Shown here one piece after another: positions 8,190 through 16,394 of a DNA stretch of 64,000 nt. The notes beneath the pieces were generated by a model. That model had not been told where the DNA came from, searched no databases, and was given only the letters and a program-made list of their open reading frames with translations. Origin of the DNA: Streptomyces sp. JH14 (GTDB lineage Bacteria; Actinomycetota; Actinomycetes; Streptomycetales; Streptomycetaceae); NCBI RefSeq assembly GCF_029428675.1, contig NZ_JAJNEL010000001.1:4154001-4218000 (forward strand), in the 5' to 3' direction. Position numbers and translations under genes: made by a program. How positions within the stretch are numbered: the stretch's first letter is position 1; every line of letters begins with the position of its first letter.

Positions 8190-8204
8190 CTGACGGTACA
8201 TCAG
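8190..8204. promoter_or_regulatory. TetR-type operator copy 4 (CTGACGGTACATCAG)
   Basis: This has 6-3-6 inverted-repeat geometry with one mismatch. It covers the presumed -10 and start of the leftward thiolase transcript, a repressor position. Confidence 0.7.
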
Positions 8205-8269
8205 ATGCGGTGCAAGGGAATGGGTGGGCGGGTGCGCGGCTCTGGGTTTCTCGCGCCATCCCGCCTAAC

Positions 8270-8284
8270 ATGACGACCCGTCAG
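8270..8284. promoter_or_regulatory. TetR-type operator copy 5 (ATGACGACCCGTCAG)
   Basis: One mismatch, at the first base. It overlaps the end of the -10 box TAACAT (8266-8271) of the rightward acyl-CoA dehydrogenase promoter, again a repressor position. Confidence 0.7.
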
Positions 8285-8323
8285 ATCAGAGGCCTGCGGC
8301 CCCTGAGGGGAAGGAGCCCGACG

Positions 8324-9562
8324 ATGGACGCCGCCTTCACCGCGGAACAGGACGAGATCCGCCGCACCCTGCGCGAGCTGCTGGCCGAACGCTGCGGCCC
8401 CGGCGAGGTCAGGAGCGCCGTACGGACTGCGCACGGGTACGACGCCACCCTCTGGCGGCAACTCTCCCAGGAGCTCGGGCTTCCGGGTCTCACCCTCACC
8501 CAGGAATACGGAGGGGCCGGCTGTGGTCCGGTCGAGCATGCCGTCGCCTGCGAGGAGACCGGCCGCGCCCTGCTGCCGTCCCCCCTGCTGGCCACCGCCG
8601 TGCTCGCCGCACCCCTCATCGCCGCAGTCGGCACCGAGGCCCAGCGCACCGCCCTGCTGCCTCGCATCGCCGCAGGCGAACTGACCGCGGCCCTCGCCGT
8701 CCCCGGCGGCTCACTGTCCGCCGCCCTCGGCCTCACCGGCGACACCACCGGCGGAGCCTGGGCGGGCGGCGGCCGGGCCGGCGGCGTACAGGCCAGGCAG
8801 GGCGCGCAGGGGTGGCGGCTGTACGGCGAGGCCGCGCAGGTCCTCGACGGACACAGCGCAGGGCTTCTGCTGGTCGCCGCCCATGCGGGCGGCTTCCCGC
8901 GCAGCCGTACGCTCCTCTTCCTCGTCCGTGCGGACGAGGCGGCCGGGCTCGTCCGCACCCGGCAGACCTCGCTCGACGAGACCCGGTCGCCGGCCCGCGT
9001 CGAACTGCGCGACACCGCCGCGGAACTGCTCGGCGCGGACGACACGGCCGATGCGGCCGGCCCGTCGGGCGCCCTGGCCGCCGTCGGGCGCACGGCCGCC
9101 GTCGCACTGGCGGCGGAGGCGGTCGGGGCGGCGGCGAGCGCACTCGACCGGACCGTCGCATATGTCAAGGCGCGCGAGCAGTTCGGCCGCGCCGTCGGCT
9201 CCTTCCAGGCCGTGAAGCACCGGCTCGCCGATCTCTACGTACGGGTGCAGGCGGCCAGGTCCGCGGTGTACTACGCGGCCTGGGACCCCGCGGCCGGCGG
9301 GCTCGCCCTCGCCCAGGCGCTGGAAGCCCTGCGGATCACCACCGCCGAGGCCGTCCAGCTGCACGGCGGGATCGGATTCACCTGGGAACACGAGGCGCAT
9401 CTGTACTTCAAGCGGGCCGCAGGCGACGAGCTGCTCTTCGGGCCGGTCCACCGGCTGCGCGATCACGCCGCCGAACAGGCCGGGTTCTTCACACCGGACG
9501 TCCGGGGACGGGGCCGGGGGCAGGGGACGGGGCCGGCGGCGCGCGTCGAGGTGGCGGTCTGA
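8324..9562 (+). CDS. Acyl-CoA dehydrogenase
   Basis: The protein has 412 residues with start MDAAFTAEQDEIRRTLRELL preceded by AAGGAG. It has an N-terminal helical domain, a middle beta-domain and the C-terminal signature KAREQFGRAVGSFQAVKHRLAD. The segment LHGGIGFTWEHEAHLYFKRA places the base glutamate in the GxxxxWE position used by sterol-side-chain FadE enzymes. It catalyses FAD-dependent alpha,beta-dehydrogenation of an acyl-CoA. The middle domain holds a low-complexity Gly/Ala stretch (GGAWAGGGRAGG) not needed for the fold. It is translationally coupled (TGATG) to the F420-type gene. Confidence 0.92.
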   Translation: MDAAFTAEQDEIRRTLRELLAERCGPGEVRSAVRTAHGYDATLWRQLSQELGLPGLTLTQEYGGAGCGPVEHAVACEETGRALLPSPLLATAVLAAPLIAAVGTEAQRTALLPRIAAGELTAALAVPGGSLSAALGLTGDTTGGAWAGGGRAGGVQARQGAQGWRLYGEAAQVLDGHSAGLLLVAAHAGGFPRSRTLLFLVRADEAAGLVRTRQTSLDETRSPARVELRDTAAELLGADDTADAAGPSGALAAVGRTAAVALAAEAVGAAASALDRTVAYVKAREQFGRAVGSFQAVKHRLADLYVRVQAARSAVYYAAWDPAAGGLALAQALEALRITTAEAVQLHGGIGFTWEHEAHLYFKRAAGDELLFGPVHRLRDHAAEQAGFFTPDVRGRGRGQGTGPAARVEVAV

Positions 9563-10056
9563 TGGCGCTCGGAGTCCGGCTGGTCCAGAAGGTGTCCTCG
9601 ACCCGCACCTTCGCCAGGCTCGCCCCGCACGTCGTGCCCGCCATGGACCGCACGGTCCACCGGCTCACCCGCGGCAAGGTGCTGCTCAGCGCACAGCTGC
9701 TGCCGGGCGTGATCCTGACCGTGCCCGGCGCCAGGAGCGGGCACCTGCGGACCACCCCGCTGGCCTGCATGCCGGAGCGGGGCGAGCGCGGTGACCCTTC
9801 GTGGATTCTCATCGGCAGCAACTTCGGCCGTCCGGGTCATCCCGCCTGGACCGCGAACCTGTTGGCCCACCCGGACGACGCCGTCATCAACTGGAAGGGC
9901 CACGACATCGCGGTGCGCGCCCGGCTGCTGGAGGGTGCGGAACGGGAGGAGGTGTGGCGGGCGGCGCTGACGTTCTGGCCGCCGTACGCCACGTACCAGG
10001 CCCGGGTGGAACGGGAGATAAGGCTCTTCCGGCTGGAGTCGCGTCCGAGTGCGTGA
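9562..10056 (+). CDS. Deazaflavin (F420)-dependent nitroreductase-family protein
   Basis: The protein has 164 residues. PGVILTVPGARSGHLRTTPLACM, ILIGSNFGRPGHPAWTANLLAHPD and a conserved ALTFWPPYATYQAR segment match the Ddn/PF04075 family of F420H2-dependent reductases. These use the split beta-barrel fold to transfer hydride to quinones, enones or nitro compounds. The start overlaps the dehydrogenase stop (TGATG), so both act in one unit, perhaps reducing a double bond formed during catabolism. The substrate is unknown. Confidence 0.88.
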   Translation: MALGVRLVQKVSSTRTFARLAPHVVPAMDRTVHRLTRGKVLLSAQLLPGVILTVPGARSGHLRTTPLACMPERGERGDPSWILIGSNFGRPGHPAWTANLLAHPDDAVINWKGHDIAVRARLLEGAEREEVWRAALTFWPPYATYQARVEREIRLFRLESRPSA

Positions 10057-10084
10057 TCCGCGCCCGTCCCGCGCCGTGATGCGC

Positions 10085-10117
10085 CGACGGCGGACCACAG
10101 CATGTGGTCCGCCGTCG
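10085..10117. terminator. Strong bidirectional hairpin
   Basis: Arms 10085-10098 and 10104-10117 pair over 14 bp around a 5-base loop (AGCAT). It sits between the convergent reductase and TetR genes. Confidence 0.8.
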
Positions 10118-10185
10118 TGAGACAGGAAGTACGCAGCCCGGGACGGCCGTACGGTGCCCGCGGGCAGGGGGATCCGGGGCCGGCG

Positions 10186-10833
10186 CTACTTGGCCGGCTT
10201 CTTTCCGGTGATGCCCAGATGCACCAACAGTGCGAGATTTGGCCTGAGTTCGGCCTGCTTGACGCCCCAGGTCTGGAAGCCCTTCTGGTGCGAGGCGACC
10301 GCGGCCAGCATCGCGACCAGTGAACCCGCCATCGCCGCGGGGCTGATGTCCTTGTCCACCTTGCCCTTCGACTGGAGCTCCTTCACCGAGTCGGTAAGGG
10401 AGTTGGTGACCGAGTTCAGGATCTTCATGCGGATCTTGTAGAAGCGCTTGTCGCCCTCGGCCGCGCCGAGGTCGACCACGCGCAGGATCGCGTCGTGGCG
10501 CCGCCAGAAGTCGAGGAATCCCTCGACGAGTTCTTCCGCGGTCTGCCAGCCGGCCTTGCCGACCCAGGAGCGGCCCGAGACCAGCTCGGTCAATGCGGCG
10601 CCCTCCTTGGCCATTTCGTCCGCGATCTCGAGGACCGCGCCCTCGACGTCGGGGAAGTACTGATAGAAGGTCGCGGGTGAAGTCCCTGCCTTCCGGGCGA
10701 CGTCGATGACTTTGACGTCCCGGTACGGCGAGGAGCTGAGCATCTCGCTGAGGCAGTCGAGCAGCTTCTGCCGCGTCGCCTGTCCGCGTCGACCGGCTAC
10801 GCGGCCGTCGACGGTGCGTACTTGTCCTGTCAT
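10186..10833 (-). CDS. TetR/AcrR family repressor, candidate regulator of the CoA-catabolic regulon
   Basis: The protein has 215 residues. The helix-turn-helix lies around residues 40-65 (VIDVARKAGTSPATFYQYF), after a basic N-terminal arm (RVAGRRGQATRQKLLD). The C-terminal ligand domain is all helical. No ribosome binding site precedes the ATG. A -10-like TAAGCT ends six bases before it, so the mRNA is probably leaderless. A degenerate copy of the CTGACG-N3-CGTCAG operator covers the start codon, suggesting autorepression. It is the only TetR gene here and lies among the genes carrying that operator. The ligand is probably an acyl-CoA or its precursor (inference). Confidence 0.9.
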   Translation of the reverse strand: MTGQVRTVDGRVAGRRGQATRQKLLDCLSEMLSSSPYRDVKVIDVARKAGTSPATFYQYFPDVEGAVLEIADEMAKEGAALTELVSGRSWVGKAGWQTAEELVEGFLDFWRRHDAILRVVDLGAAEGDKRFYKIRMKILNSVTNSLTDSVKELQSKGKVDKDISPAAMAGSLVAMLAAVASHQKGFQTWGVKQAELRPNLALLVHLGITGKKPAK

Positions 10834-10841
10834 GCCGTCAG
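10827..10841. promoter_or_regulatory. Degenerate operator over the TetR start codon
   Basis: CTGTCATGCCGTCAG has one perfect half-site (CGTCAG) and one 4-of-6 half-site with the same 3-bp spacer. It overlaps the TetR start codon (10831-10833) and the end of the -10 box TAAGCT (10840-10845, minus). Confidence 0.5.
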
Positions 10842-10943
10842 CTTACCGAGGGGTGATCCGAGCGCGATTCGGCCGACTGCAAATGGGGAGTTCCCCAGCT
10901 GTGGTGGGGTGCTGTGGGTGGGAGTGGCCGGATTTCGGCGATG

Positions 10944-10999
10944 GCGATCCACAGCCTGAATAGTGTTATCAACAGCCTGTGGACAACTTCCGTGGATAA
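10944..10999. promoter_or_regulatory. Cluster of DnaA-box-like 9-mers
   Basis: There are four sites in 56 bp: CGATCCACA (10944-10952), TTATCAACA (10966-10974), TTGTCCACA on the minus strand (10978-10986, a perfect Streptomyces-type DnaA box) and TTATCCACG on the minus strand (10991-10999). The surrounding 10834-11147 is non-coding and also carries the promoters of the TetR and VOC genes. Confidence 0.55.
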
Positions 11000-11147
11000 C
11001 TTTCCGCACTGCGGTATAGGGGTGAATCGACCGCTATCGAAAGTATGTTCTGTAGCGCATTCGGTCGAAGCTGTCGTTGCGCGACACGCCCGGCTCGCGG
11101 CTACTTTGGGTGTGACGGGCGTCACTGCTAAGGAAGGACCCGGGCCC

Positions 11148-12230
11148 ATGGCCGCATTCGCGCCGTCCACGCCGTGCTGGGTGGATGTGCAGCTCCCGGA
11201 CCTCGAAGCGGGCAAGCGCTTCTACGGTGAACTCTTCGGGTGGACGTTCCGGTCGGGCAAGGACGCGGACTCGGACGGCGCGTATGCCGACGCTCCGTAC
11301 GCCGATGCCCTCAGCGACGGCAAGCTCGTCGCCGCGTTCGCCGCCAAGCGGGACGGCCGGATGCCGACCGCCTGGGGCATCTACTTCGCCACCGACGACA
11401 TCGCGGCGACCGTCGACCGGATCCGGCAGGCGGGCGGCCAGGTGATCACCGAACCCGTACGGGCGGGCAACGCCGGGGTGCTCGCGCAGGCCGCCGACCC
11501 CGGGGGCGCGGTCTTCGGGCTCTGGCAGGCGGGTGTCCGCGGCGGGTTCGAGAAACAGAACGAGCCGGGATCCTACTGCTGGACCGAGGTGTACACGCGC
11601 CGGAAGGATCGTGTGGACGCCTTCTACGAGGACGTGTTCGGCTTCAGCGGGACCGATCTGGGCGGGAGGCGTACCGACGGTGCCGGCGCCGACGAGCCGC
11701 GTACCGGAGAGCCGGGCGAGGAGGAGGTGCGTGCCGTGGAGTCCGGTGAGGGCGAGGAGGAGGTGCGTGCCGTGGAGTCCGGTGAGGGCGAGGAGGAGGT
11801 GCGTGCCGTGGAGTCCGGTGAGGGCGAGGAGGAGGTGCGTGCCGTGGAGTCCGGTGAGGGCGAGGAGGAGGTGCGTGCCGTGGAGTCCGGTGAGGGCGAG
11901 GCACGTACCGGCGATGCCCGCAGCTCCGAACCCGGCACGGCCGATTTCGGCGTCGACTTCCGGATGTGGTCCCCGGCGGGCACCGAGCCCGGCCCCGACA
12001 CCGCGGTCGCCGGGCGCAGCGTCATCACCGACGCGTTCCCGGCCGAGATGCCCAGCTACTTCCTCAGTTATTTCACCGTGGAGGACTGCGACGCCACGGC
12101 CGAGACGGTGGTGCGGCTCGGCGGCCGGGTCTCCGAACCGCCCTTCGACATCCCGTACGGGCGGATGGCGGTGCTCCACGACGACCAGGGCGCCGAGTTC
12201 GCCGTACTTCAGCCCCTGGTGTCCGGGTAG
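11148..12230 (+). CDS. VOC-superfamily (glyoxalase/bleomycin-resistance-like) two-domain protein with repeat linker
   Basis: The protein has 360 residues with start MAAFAPSTPCWVDVQLPDLE preceded by GGAAGGA. Two VOC modules are seen: residues ~8-130 (CWVDVQLPDLEAGKRFYGELFGW ... PGGAVFGLWQ) and a second that begins CWTEVYTRRKDRVDAFYEDVFGF and resumes after residue ~270 (MPSYFLSYFTVEDCDAT ... FAVLQPLVSG). The second module is interrupted by an acidic insert containing five identical copies of EEEVRAVESGEG. Relatives resemble the mycobacterial CFP30B type, whose catalytic role is unclear. It lies immediately upstream of afsK. Confidence 0.85.
   Translation: MAAFAPSTPCWVDVQLPDLEAGKRFYGELFGWTFRSGKDADSDGAYADAPYADALSDGKLVAAFAAKRDGRMPTAWGIYFATDDIAATVDRIRQAGGQVITEPVRAGNAGVLAQAADPGGAVFGLWQAGVRGGFEKQNEPGSYCWTEVYTRRKDRVDAFYEDVFGFSGTDLGGRRTDGAGADEPRTGEPGEEEVRAVESGEGEEEVRAVESGEGEEEVRAVESGEGEEEVRAVESGEGEEEVRAVESGEGEARTGDARSSEPGTADFGVDFRMWSPAGTEPGPDTAVAGRSVITDAFPAEMPSYFLSYFTVEDCDATAETVVRLGGRVSEPPFDIPYGRMAVLHDDQGAEFAVLQPLVSG
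11718..11897. repeat. In-frame 36-bp minisatellite, five identical copies
   Basis: Units start at 11718, 11754, 11790, 11826 and 11862. I see no base difference between the five copies. Each encodes EEEVRAVESGEG within the VOC protein. Confidence 0.95.
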
Positions 12231-12321
12231 AGGGCAGAGTGACAGGTGACACCCCGATCCGCCCCCGGGTTCGCAACCGTCGCCTCAGCCAGGAACAATC
12301 GGGGTGCGCACCGCCGGGTGG

Positions 12322-12360
12322 TGCCCAGCGGTGAGACCCTGCACGGGGCGGGTTTTTTTT
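12322..12360 (+). terminator. Possible intrinsic terminator with a T8 tract
   Basis: A GC-rich stretch able to pair GCCC with GGGC is followed by TTTTTTTT (12353-12360), 90-130 nt after the VOC stop. T8 runs are very rare in DNA this GC-rich. The stem is short, so this is tentative. Confidence 0.4.
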
Positions 12361-12405
12361 GGCGGGCTTCTGTTCCTGGAGCCCGTACGGGGAGGTGGCA
12401 GGCAA

Positions 12406-14823
12406 GTGGTGGAGCGGCTGACGCAGCACGACCCGAGGCGGATCGGCCCGTTCGAGGTGCTGGGACGGCTCGGGGCCGGCGGCATGGGGCTGGTCTATCT
12501 CGCCCGCTCGGCGTCCGGCCGGCGGGTGGCGATCAAGACGGTTCGTACGGAGCTCGCCGAGGATCAGCTGTTCCGGGTCCGCTTCACGCGTGAGGTGGAG
12601 GCCGCCCGCGCGGTGAGCGGGTTCTACACGGCCGCCGTGGTCGACGCCGACCCGCGCGCCGCCGTGCCGTGGCTGGCCACCGCGTATGTGCCCGCACCCT
12701 CGCTCGAAGAGATAGTGAATGAGTGCGGCCCGATGCCGACCCAGGCGGTGCGCTGGCTGGCCGCCGGGATCGCCGAGGCCCTGCAGTCCATCCACGGTGC
12801 GGGCCTCGTCCACCGCGATCTCAAGCCGTCGAACGTGCTCGTCGTCGAGGACGGCCCGCGGGTGATCGACTTCGGGATCGCGTCCGGTGTCTCCAACACC
12901 CGGCTGACCATGACCAATGTGGCGGTCGGCACCCCCGCGTACATGTCGCCCGAGCAGGCGCGGGACTCGCGCAGTGTGACGGGTGCCAGCGATGTGTTCT
13001 CGCTCGGCTCGACGCTGGTCTTCGCCGCGACAGGCCATGCGCCGTTCCATGGGGCCAACCCGGTCGAGACGGTCTTCATGCTGCTGCGGGAGGGTCCCGA
13101 TGTGGAGGGCCTGCCCGACGATCTGCGGCCCCTGATCGAGTCCTGCATGCAGATGGAGGCGGGGCGGCGGCCCAGCCCCGCCGATCTGCAGGCGCAGCTC
13201 GCCCCGCATCTCTTCGCCTCCGGCAGCGACGACAGCGGTACGGCGTCGGCCTGGCTGCCGGCACCGGCCACCGCGATGATCGAGCTGCGGCGCGGCGGGG
13301 GACGCACGGCGGCGCCCGTCGCTCCGGTCGCCCCCGCCCCCGCGCCCGCTCCGATGCCGATGCCGCTGCCGCCCGAGCAGCCGCCGCCGGGCGCGGACTG
13401 GGAGCCGGCGTGGCGCAGCGGCGCGGACCTGAGATCGCCGTCCCCCGCTCCTTCGGCCGGGCAGGCGCCGGACGGGGGCGGTCCGGTGCGGCTGGCCGGG
13501 GCGAAGGTGCCGATCGGGCCCGGGCCGCGTGCCGGGGACGTACGGGCCATGGCCGGCGCCGAGGCCGGTCCCGCGACCGGCTGGGTGCGCCCGCCCACCG
13601 GGCTGAACGGCACGGCCCCTTCGGCCGCCCCGCCCGCACCCGTCCCCGCTCCTTCGCACGCCCCCGACGGGTCCCCCGCCGGGCCGGAACGCTGGCGCCC
13701 CTGGCGGTTCCGGATGTCGAACGACGTGTGGGGCACGCCGGTCGTGGCCGGGGACCTGCTGTACGTGACGTCGTTCGAGGTGCACGCCCTGGACGTCGGC
13801 AACGGCCGGCGCCAGTTCAAGACCCGTGACGTGGCCTGGTCGATGACGCTCGACGGCGGCCGCATCCACGGCTCCGACGGCCCTTCGCTGTATGCCCTCG
13901 ACGCGCTGACGGGCGCCGAACGGTGGCGGCTGCAGACGGACGCCTGGGTGTACTCGCTCAAGGCCGACCGGGGCACGGTCGTCACCGGCACGCGCGGCGG
14001 CGGCGTCCAGGCGTGGGAGGCGTCCACCGGCGAGAAGCTGTGGGAGACGGGCGGAGTACAGACCGACTTCGAGACGGCGGAGGCCGGACCCGCGCTCCAC
14101 GACGGCACCGTGTATCTGTGGCAGGACGCCCGGCTGCGCGCCGTCGACGCCCGCACGGGCATCGAGCGCTGGTCGTACCCGATCGGCGACGCGGCGTCCT
14201 GCGGCGGGGTGCCGGTCCGGGTGACCCCCGCGCAGGACGGCTGCGTGTACATCGCTGCGGGCACCCGGGTCCTCGCCGTCGACAGCGCGGCGGGCCGGGT
14301 GCGCTGGCACTTCGAGTCGCCCGCGGTCTTCCTCTCCCCGCCGGCTGTCGCGCCGGGACCCGCGGTCACGGGCGGCGGGGTGTATCTGGCCGACTACCTC
14401 GGCACGGTGTACGCACTCGACGCGTCGACCGGCAAGGACCGCTGGCGCATTGCGACGGAGGCCCGCCCGTCGATCGAACCGGTACTGGTGACGGCGGGCA
14501 ACGTCCACGTCGGCAGCGGCAACGCGCTCTACACGCTCGACGCGGTCACGGGCACCCCGAAGTGGCGGTTCGCCGCGGGCGGGGGCGTCGTCGGCGCCCC
14601 GGTCGTGGCCGACGGACGGGTCCACTTCGGCTCCGCCGACCACGTCCTCTACACGCTGGACGCGGCGGGCGGCCAGCTGCGGTGGAAGCTGGCGACGGGC
14701 GGCGAGATCACCGGTTCGCCGGTGGTGCAGGGCGGCGTGGTGTACGCCTGCAGCAAGGACCGCTGCGTCTACGCGCTGGACGCGCTGAAGGGCACGGGGA
14801 CGGGCAACAGGTCCCGGGCGTAG
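12406..14823 (+). CDS. afsK: AfsK-type serine/threonine kinase with PQQ-like propeller
   Basis: The protein has 805 residues. I chose the GTG at 12406 (GGAGG ten bases upstream) because homology begins at ERLTQHDPRRIGPFEVLGRL. The kinase domain runs from residue ~13 to 280: Gly loop GRLGAGGMG, catalytic HRDLKPSN near 136, DFG near 155 and APE-like MSPEQA. A Pro/Ala/Gly-rich linker follows. From ~430 to the end there are repeated YALDA-TG-RW blades of a PQQ-type beta-propeller. Length, blade repeats and kinase sequence match AfsK, which is known to autophosphorylate and phosphorylate AfsR to switch on secondary metabolism. afsR and afsS lie 6 kb away. A 7-bp hairpin follows the gene. Confidence 0.92.
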   Translation: MVERLTQHDPRRIGPFEVLGRLGAGGMGLVYLARSASGRRVAIKTVRTELAEDQLFRVRFTREVEAARAVSGFYTAAVVDADPRAAVPWLATAYVPAPSLEEIVNECGPMPTQAVRWLAAGIAEALQSIHGAGLVHRDLKPSNVLVVEDGPRVIDFGIASGVSNTRLTMTNVAVGTPAYMSPEQARDSRSVTGASDVFSLGSTLVFAATGHAPFHGANPVETVFMLLREGPDVEGLPDDLRPLIESCMQMEAGRRPSPADLQAQLAPHLFASGSDDSGTASAWLPAPATAMIELRRGGGRTAAPVAPVAPAPAPAPMPMPLPPEQPPPGADWEPAWRSGADLRSPSPAPSAGQAPDGGGPVRLAGAKVPIGPGPRAGDVRAMAGAEAGPATGWVRPPTGLNGTAPSAAPPAPVPAPSHAPDGSPAGPERWRPWRFRMSNDVWGTPVVAGDLLYVTSFEVHALDVGNGRRQFKTRDVAWSMTLDGGRIHGSDGPSLYALDALTGAERWRLQTDAWVYSLKADRGTVVTGTRGGGVQAWEASTGEKLWETGGVQTDFETAEAGPALHDGTVYLWQDARLRAVDARTGIERWSYPIGDAASCGGVPVRVTPAQDGCVYIAAGTRVLAVDSAAGRVRWHFESPAVFLSPPAVAPGPAVTGGGVYLADYLGTVYALDASTGKDRWRIATEARPSIEPVLVTAGNVHVGSGNALYTLDAVTGTPKWRFAAGGGVVGAPVVADGRVHFGSADHVLYTLDAAGGQLRWKLATGGEITGSPVVQGGVVYACSKDRCVYALDALKGTGTGNRSRA

Positions 14824-14827
14824 GGGC

Positions 14828-14853
14828 GGGCGGCGTCCGGGCCGCCCCGTTTT
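14828..14853 (+). terminator. Intrinsic terminator of afsK
   Basis: GGGCGGC-GTCCGG-GCCGCCC is followed by CGTTTT, five bases after the stop codon. Confidence 0.65.
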
Positions 14854-14952
14854 CCGAGGACGAGGCGCGGCGCGGGGGCTGCCGTGGTCGCGGAGGAGTG
14901 CTCCTCCCGGCCGGTCCGGCGTTCGCGTACGCCGCCGTCCGTGGGAGGCATG

Positions 14953-15624
14953 TCACGGTCGGGGAGGACGCCGGCCCTCGGGACCCTCGTCCTGCACCGG
15001 GTACGTCGCCGTGTCCTGGTCCGCGCGGGAGGGGCCCGGACCTGTGTACGGGTCGGCCTCCGGCTCCGGCCACGGACTCGTCTGCACCGACGGCCCCGGC
15101 TCCTGCGTGGGCGGCCATGTATCCGGCTCCGCCGATCCCGGCGCCGCGTACGGCCGGTTCCGGTCCCCGCGGCGGAGGCGACTGCCGCCTGCCCGCCGCC
15201 CCGGCATCAGGACCGCCCCCAGCAGCATCAGCGCCGCGCCTCCCGCCGCGTACGCCACTCCGGTCTGCAGCCCGGTCCCGTCCGACGCCACGGTGAGACT
15301 CCCGGTCGCCTGCCCCTGCCGCACCATCCACAGCACGGTGAAGCCGAGTACGACCACTCCCGCGAACGCCACCAGCAGCCTCGACCGCAGCAGCACACCC
15401 ACCACGGTCACGGCGGCACCGAACAGCAGCGGCAGCCAGATCGACCCCCACAGGCCCGGCCGCACACCGGTGATCACGTTGCTGTCCGCACTGATGCCGT
15501 TGACGAGGTCTGCGACCCGGTAATTCCGGCCGAGGCGGCCGTCGTACCAGTCACGGAAGGGGCTCAGCACGGCGGCCGCCGCTCCTGCGAGAGCGACGAT
15601 CGAGCCGAGGATGTTGCGGATCAT
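14953..15624 (-). CDS. Four-helix membrane protein, unrecognised family
   Basis: The protein has 223 residues and begins MIRNILGSIVALAGAAAAVL, with AGGAGG six bases upstream. Four hydrophobic helices lie near residues 4-20, 62-79, 84-101 and 123-141. They are followed by a long Pro/Glu/Arg-rich, probably disordered cytoplasmic tail. An extracellular loop (DWYDGRLGRNYRVADLVNG) lies between helices 1 and 2. I do not recognise a function. The 168-nt region to the next gene drives both genes divergently. Confidence 0.75.
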   Translation of the reverse strand: MIRNILGSIVALAGAAAAVLSPFRDWYDGRLGRNYRVADLVNGISADSNVITGVRPGLWGSIWLPLLFGAAVTVVGVLLRSRLLVAFAGVVVLGFTVLWMVRQGQATGSLTVASDGTGLQTGVAYAAGGAALMLLGAVLMPGRRAGGSRLRRGDRNRPYAAPGSAEPDTWPPTQEPGPSVQTSPWPEPEADPYTGPGPSRADQDTATYPVQDEGPEGRRPPRP

Positions 15625-15792
15625 CGCCGGCCTCCTGTGGGCGTGCGGATCGCGTTGCGGACCTGCACCGCTCTCGGCGTCGACGCTACGCCCGGCCGTT
15701 CACCCCCGCCACCAGGGACGGATCGGCCGGCCGCTACTGTGTCGCGCGACTGTTCGACGGAAGCATGACAACAAACAAGGGGGGCTGCATCG

Positions 15793-16347
15793 ATGATGCG
15801 GCAGCATCTGAAACTCTCAGCGGTACTCGTCGTGGTGGTGCTGGCACTCACCGGCTTCTCGACGTCGACCCACAGCGGGAGGAGCCGGGGCAGCAAGAGC
15901 CACGGCTCGAGCAGTGGCGGTGGCTGCTCCACCTCCAAGAAGAGCAACGGCAGCTACCACCAGAGCACCTACGACGACGATGACTACGACTCCGACTACG
16001 ACTCGTCGAGCACCTCGTCCGGCGGCTCCACGTACGAGACCGCGACCCCCGCCGCCGCGGCGGGCAACGCGCCCCGGGCGACCGTGATCCGCTGTGTCCA
16101 GCCCCGCAAGGGCAAGCGGCGGGCCGTGACATCCTCCACCGTCCAGGTCAGCGTGCAGGAGTCCGGCACGTACACGTACGAGGTCGACGTCACCTTCCTC
16201 GACGCGAGCGGCAACACCGTCGACACCGGCGAAGCGGATGTGGAGCTGACGGGTGACGACAGCGCGACCGTCTCCGTGCGGATGCACAACCCGAGCAGGG
16301 TGGCCCGCGTGAAGAAGTGCCGGGCCGTGGCCGAGCTCAAGCCCTGA
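15793..16347 (+). CDS. Secreted Ser/Asp-rich protein of unknown function
   Basis: The protein has 184 residues. AAGGGGGG eight bases upstream supports the first of two adjacent ATGs. A hydrophobic signal segment (LKLSAVLVVVVLALTGF) is followed by a low-complexity Ser/Gly/Lys stretch, an acidic-tyrosine repeat (DDDDYDSDYDSSS) and a compact C-terminal domain (residues ~92-184) with two cysteines. No lipobox cysteine follows the signal, so it is more likely released than lipid-anchored. Function unknown. Confidence 0.75.
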   Translation: MMRQHLKLSAVLVVVVLALTGFSTSTHSGRSRGSKSHGSSSGGGCSTSKKSNGSYHQSTYDDDDYDSDYDSSSTSSGGSTYETATPAAAAGNAPRATVIRCVQPRKGKRRAVTSSTVQVSVQESGTYTYEVDVTFLDASGNTVDTGEADVELTGDDSATVSVRMHNPSRVARVKKCRAVAELKP

Positions 16348-16356
16348 CCGTCGAGT

Positions 16357-16394
16357 ACGGGGAGTTCCGGCTCACCGCAGCCGGAACTCCCCGT
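16357..16394. terminator. 16-bp bidirectional terminator overlapping a stop codon
   Basis: Arms 16357-16372 and 16379-16394 pair perfectly around a 6-base loop. It serves the convergent secreted-protein and crotonase genes. The crotonase stop codon (16372-16374) lies at the loop edge, so the terminator stem doubles as the last codons of that gene. Confidence 0.9.

Noticed and set aside
11718..11897. CRISPR-like array
   Set aside because: The 36-bp units are contiguous with no spacers and are in a protein-coding frame.
11034..12179. Antisense frame with repeated LTGLHGTHLLLA units opposite the VOC gene
   Set aside because: The repeat arises only because the 36-bp minisatellite is open in both directions. 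The plus-strand frame has VOC domains on each side and a ribosome binding site.
12353..12360. T8 run as a sequencing error or frameshift
   Set aside because: It lies in non-coding DNA between two intact genes, and fits a terminator tail.
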